This document shows positions 59,787 to 64,000 of a DNA stretch of 64,000 nt, piece by piece. This DNA is from Pseudovirgaria hyperparasitica (taxonomy: Eukaryota > Ascomycota > Dothideomycetes > Acrospermales > Acrospermaceae). The stretch's first letter is position 1, and each line of letters begins with the position of its first letter. The stretch covers positions 1,765,827-1,829,826 of the forward strand of contig NW_022985552.1 of the NCBI RefSeq assembly GCF_010093815.1. The letters are read 5' to 3'. The position numbers and the translations under genes were made by a program. The notes under the pieces are model-generated. The model was not told where the DNA came from. It searched no databases and saw nothing but the letters and a program-made list of their open reading frames with translations.

Positions 59787-60024
59787 TATTCCTATATAGT
59801 CCATCTAAGGCTAAAGCTTCACGAGAACGGGCGCACGCCGTAGCATCGACGATACCCAATAAGTATAGGGAGTTAATGGCTTATCCTACATATCATGATT
59901 GGCAATCTTGATATTCCAGGTTGGATAGCGATTGTTTTGTGCCAGATGTGCCAGATCGCCCAGCCCAATAGACTGTGATCCTGTTTTACATGCGAGTACA
60001 CCAAACACCAGATATAAGAAGTAT

Positions 60025-61630
<1,606 letters not shown>

Positions 61631-62439
61631 TGCGGCGAATCCGAGACCGGCACAGAAGTATGTACGAGCAGAATGTGTTGCTAGATGTGATGCGATAGCG
61701 TCGAGTAAGGTAGTGGTGCAGTTGCGTAGAGCAGAGCGCGATTGCTTTGAGGCCGAATACGTTAGTGTTTTCGACTGGGTCAGGTCGCGATCGGATCAGA
61801 TTCCCAGAAAGCTCAGCCAGAACGCGCTAGTCGGAGAACAGCAACCAAATGCTTCTTCGCTAGCTTGGACTGACCACCTAGCTATTATTATCATTGTATA
61901 TTAGCCTTACCTTATGCCAACTCACAGTGAAAGAGAAAAACTTCACTCGAAAGCTCCCACTCATATTCATCCATTGCTTATGAGAGCTAAATCACGTTCT
62001 AGGCGTCAAAATATCCACTATCAAAACAATCGCGCATTCTGAAACGCAGTCAACAAGTCCATGTTATTTCTGCATTGTTACTCGCTAATATACAACTCAG
62101 GCATTCGTGCTATCCCTCACACCAACCTCGCCATGCAAAGACAGCCTGCTCGCATGCTTGTTAGCGACCTTTAAGACCGAATCGCATGCCCGATACCACC
62201 ACCCAAGGTATGTATCGCTGAGGAAACATGGCAGAAGGAGAGAACAATTGAGTCGGAGTATGAAAGAGCTACGTCTCGTTCGCTATCCGACGATTCCGAT
62301 GCTGTCGTCGATAAATCTATTCACAAGAATGATGAGGATCGTTATGTTGGTACATGACAGTGCAGCCGAAGAAGCCTCCAAATTTTGCAGTGCATGGAAA
62401 AAGCTAGGCATACTACTGTATAAGGCAGAAAGGGGGAAT
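61631..62439. other. Spacer between the RVB1 start and the BET gene stop
   Basis: 809 bases holding the RVB1 promoter and the 3' flank of the bromodomain gene. I see no gene or repeat. Confidence 0.55.
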
Positions 62440-64000
62440 CTACTCCTCTTCACTCTCTGAAGCCGCATCATCGTCGCTGCTTGAGTCGTCCTGGTTCGCT
62501 GGAGATACTGGCTCTTCAGATCCTGAACCACCCTGCTTGAACGTCTCGAGTTGACGTTTTATAGCCTCAATGCTGTCTTCCTGTTCCTTCTTGTTCATTG
62601 GCTTGTTCTTCTTGCTCTTGGTCGTCTTGGGAGCTGCAGACTTTGGGGGCTCAAACTCGTCGTCCGAGATCTCATCGTTCTTCTGCATCGATGGTCGTTT
62701 GTTACGGACGAACTTGTACAGCTGACGCAGGACGTCCTCGGGAATCATCTCCATATCTATCTCGAGCTCTTCATCGTTGCCATTCTAAGCAGTGTTAACA
62801 AACAATGTGGTGACGAGTGAAGGGGCCAAAAACTTACGCTTAGGTTTGGACAACCGTTGCGGATTATTTGCATTGCTTTTCCCATGTCGGCTTCACTCAG
62901 TTCACTGATCGACTCCGAAATCTCTTGTTTTTGTTGGAACGTCAAAGGCGTCACGTTCTTGGCTTTCTTGGACTTGCCAGGCTTCGATGATGCCGTTCCA
63001 CCGCTGTTCTTCTTTTGCTTACTGCTCTTACCAGTTTTGCCATTCTTCTTCCCATGCGCCTTCGGTGACGCCTGCTTAGTTGCACTCTCAATAATTTGTT
63101 GTGCTTGGCTATTCAGCATTGCGATTTGTCGTTGTATGTCTAGCAAATCTCTCTGACGTGTGTCTTGTTCGTCATCACTTGCTTCATCATCGTCAGACTC
63201 CTCCGCAGATGAAACTGGGTCTGAAGGTGGCTGATGGTTCGCAATCCATGTTTCTTTTCCAGCCCATAATTCGTTCACTATAGCCTGAAACTCTTTGCCC
63301 ATCTTGTTGATTTCATCATTGTCGGGGTTGAACTTGAAGCAATTGGCGAACATCAGATCGAAGTCGGCTTTAAAATCTTTTGACGTCTGATAATCGCCTT
63401 GCTTGAGCTTCTTGTCTATGGTGCTCATGTCCATAGGTTTCTTGATAACCTTGTGATAAGTCGGGATATTGAGTGCCACAGGATCTACAGGATTCGCGAA
63501 TGGCCAGGAGATTCTCGCGTATTTCTGCTTTTTCACCTCATTCATCACGTGTTCGCAGAATCTCAGTTCGATCTGGAATTTCTTCTTTTTGGGCTTGACG
63601 CTATATGGCAAATCTCTTGGCTTCGGGCGCTGTATCTCTCGCTTAGGTCGGCCATCATTCGTGGTAGAGTCTCTTCGAATGATGGGAACACCGTCAATAG
63701 GAGCATATGTGGTAGGTGATGCCGCAACAGGAGCCGGATGTGGAATGACGGGTTTCTCTGATTTAGTGGTAGATCGACGACGCGTCTCCTTCTTGGTAGG
63801 AGCCGAGGGAGCTGGCTTGGCAGGCTGTGGGACCTGCACACTGCCCCGAGTGGCATTGGACTTTATAGCTCTTGCCATGAATGCTTCTAGAACGGTGCCT
63901 GCAGTCGATACGGGATGCGATGATCCATTGAAAAGAAATGAGTTCTTGACCATCTGGCACATATCAGAGATGAATTCGTCCACTGTGCCATATTTGTCGT
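62440..64000 (-). CDS. BDF1: BET-family bromodomain protein (Bdf1-like), C-terminal 501 residues
   Basis: Acetyl-histone reader linked to TFIID and, in yeast, SWR1. The gene runs off the right edge; visible exons are 62838-64000 and 62440-62784, with a 53-base intron. The first visible residues (DKYGTVDEFISDMCQMVKN) are the end of the first bromodomain. A Pro/Lys-rich linker follows. The second bromodomain (about visible residues 150-270) has WPFANPVDPVALNIPTYHKVIKKPMDM and a FNPDND loop, with the acetyl-lysine-binding Asn in that loop. A basic Lys/Ser stretch follows. The extraterminal NET domain begins TPLTFQQKQEISESI; the intron splits it at NLS-NGNDEELEIDME. The end is an acidic Ser/Glu tail (SSSDDDAASESEEE). 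Order and spacing match fungal Bdf1. Confidence 0.94.

Overview
The window is nuclear DNA of a filamentous ascomycete (Pezizomycotina, most likely a dothideomycete; the class is inferred from gene content and layout). Genes carry short introns of mostly 48-75 bases with GTAAGT/GTATGT-type donors and CTAAC/CTGAT-like branch sites. The families (FlbD, Ppo oxygenase, MTC6, STU1, fungal ATE1) are those of moulds, and one repeat shows CpA-to-TpA decay of the kind made by repeat-induced point mutation (RIP). Sixteen protein-coding genes could be modelled, most by joining exons by hand at splice sites that keep the reading frame. A further gene is cut at each window edge.

Layout: (1) 1-3551: the 5' end of an unrecognised gene and a complete phospholipase D, both on minus. 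(2) 3552-16872: about 13 kb without a recognisable gene, full of microsatellites. It holds a TIR-bounded non-autonomous transposon (6768-7496, 8-bp target duplication) with an internal satellite interrupted by an assembly gap, and it ends in the leader of the Myb regulator flbD. (3) 16873-28146: flbD (+), MTC6 (+) and a two-domain psi-factor/linoleate oxygenase ppo (-). (4) 30977-35772: TSC13, a new-looking protein with a ladder of ubiquitin-interacting motifs, and ATE1, all on minus. (5) 37897-42077: a Ddp1/Aps1-type Nudix hydrolase (+) and a Gln/His-rich protein (-). (6) 44034-53759: STU1/CLASP (-), a BSP-type HExxH protein (+), a rhodanese (-) and a KH-domain RNA-binding protein (-). (7) 56056-64000: a long basic disordered protein (-), an Sdt1-like HAD phosphatase (+), RVB1 (-) and the C-terminal part of a BET bromodomain protein (-) that runs off the right edge.

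Most genes are housekeeping. Three neighbourhoods may be meaningful: flbD and ppo, both linked to sporulation control in Aspergillus; the UIM protein next to ATE1, both tied to the ubiquitin/N-degron pathway; and RVB1 next to BDF1, both SWR1-type chromatin components in yeast. The best candidates for something undescribed are the 25-residue-period UIM array and the RIP-decayed transposon with its satellite core. No secondary-metabolite cluster, tRNA, rRNA or CRISPR was found.
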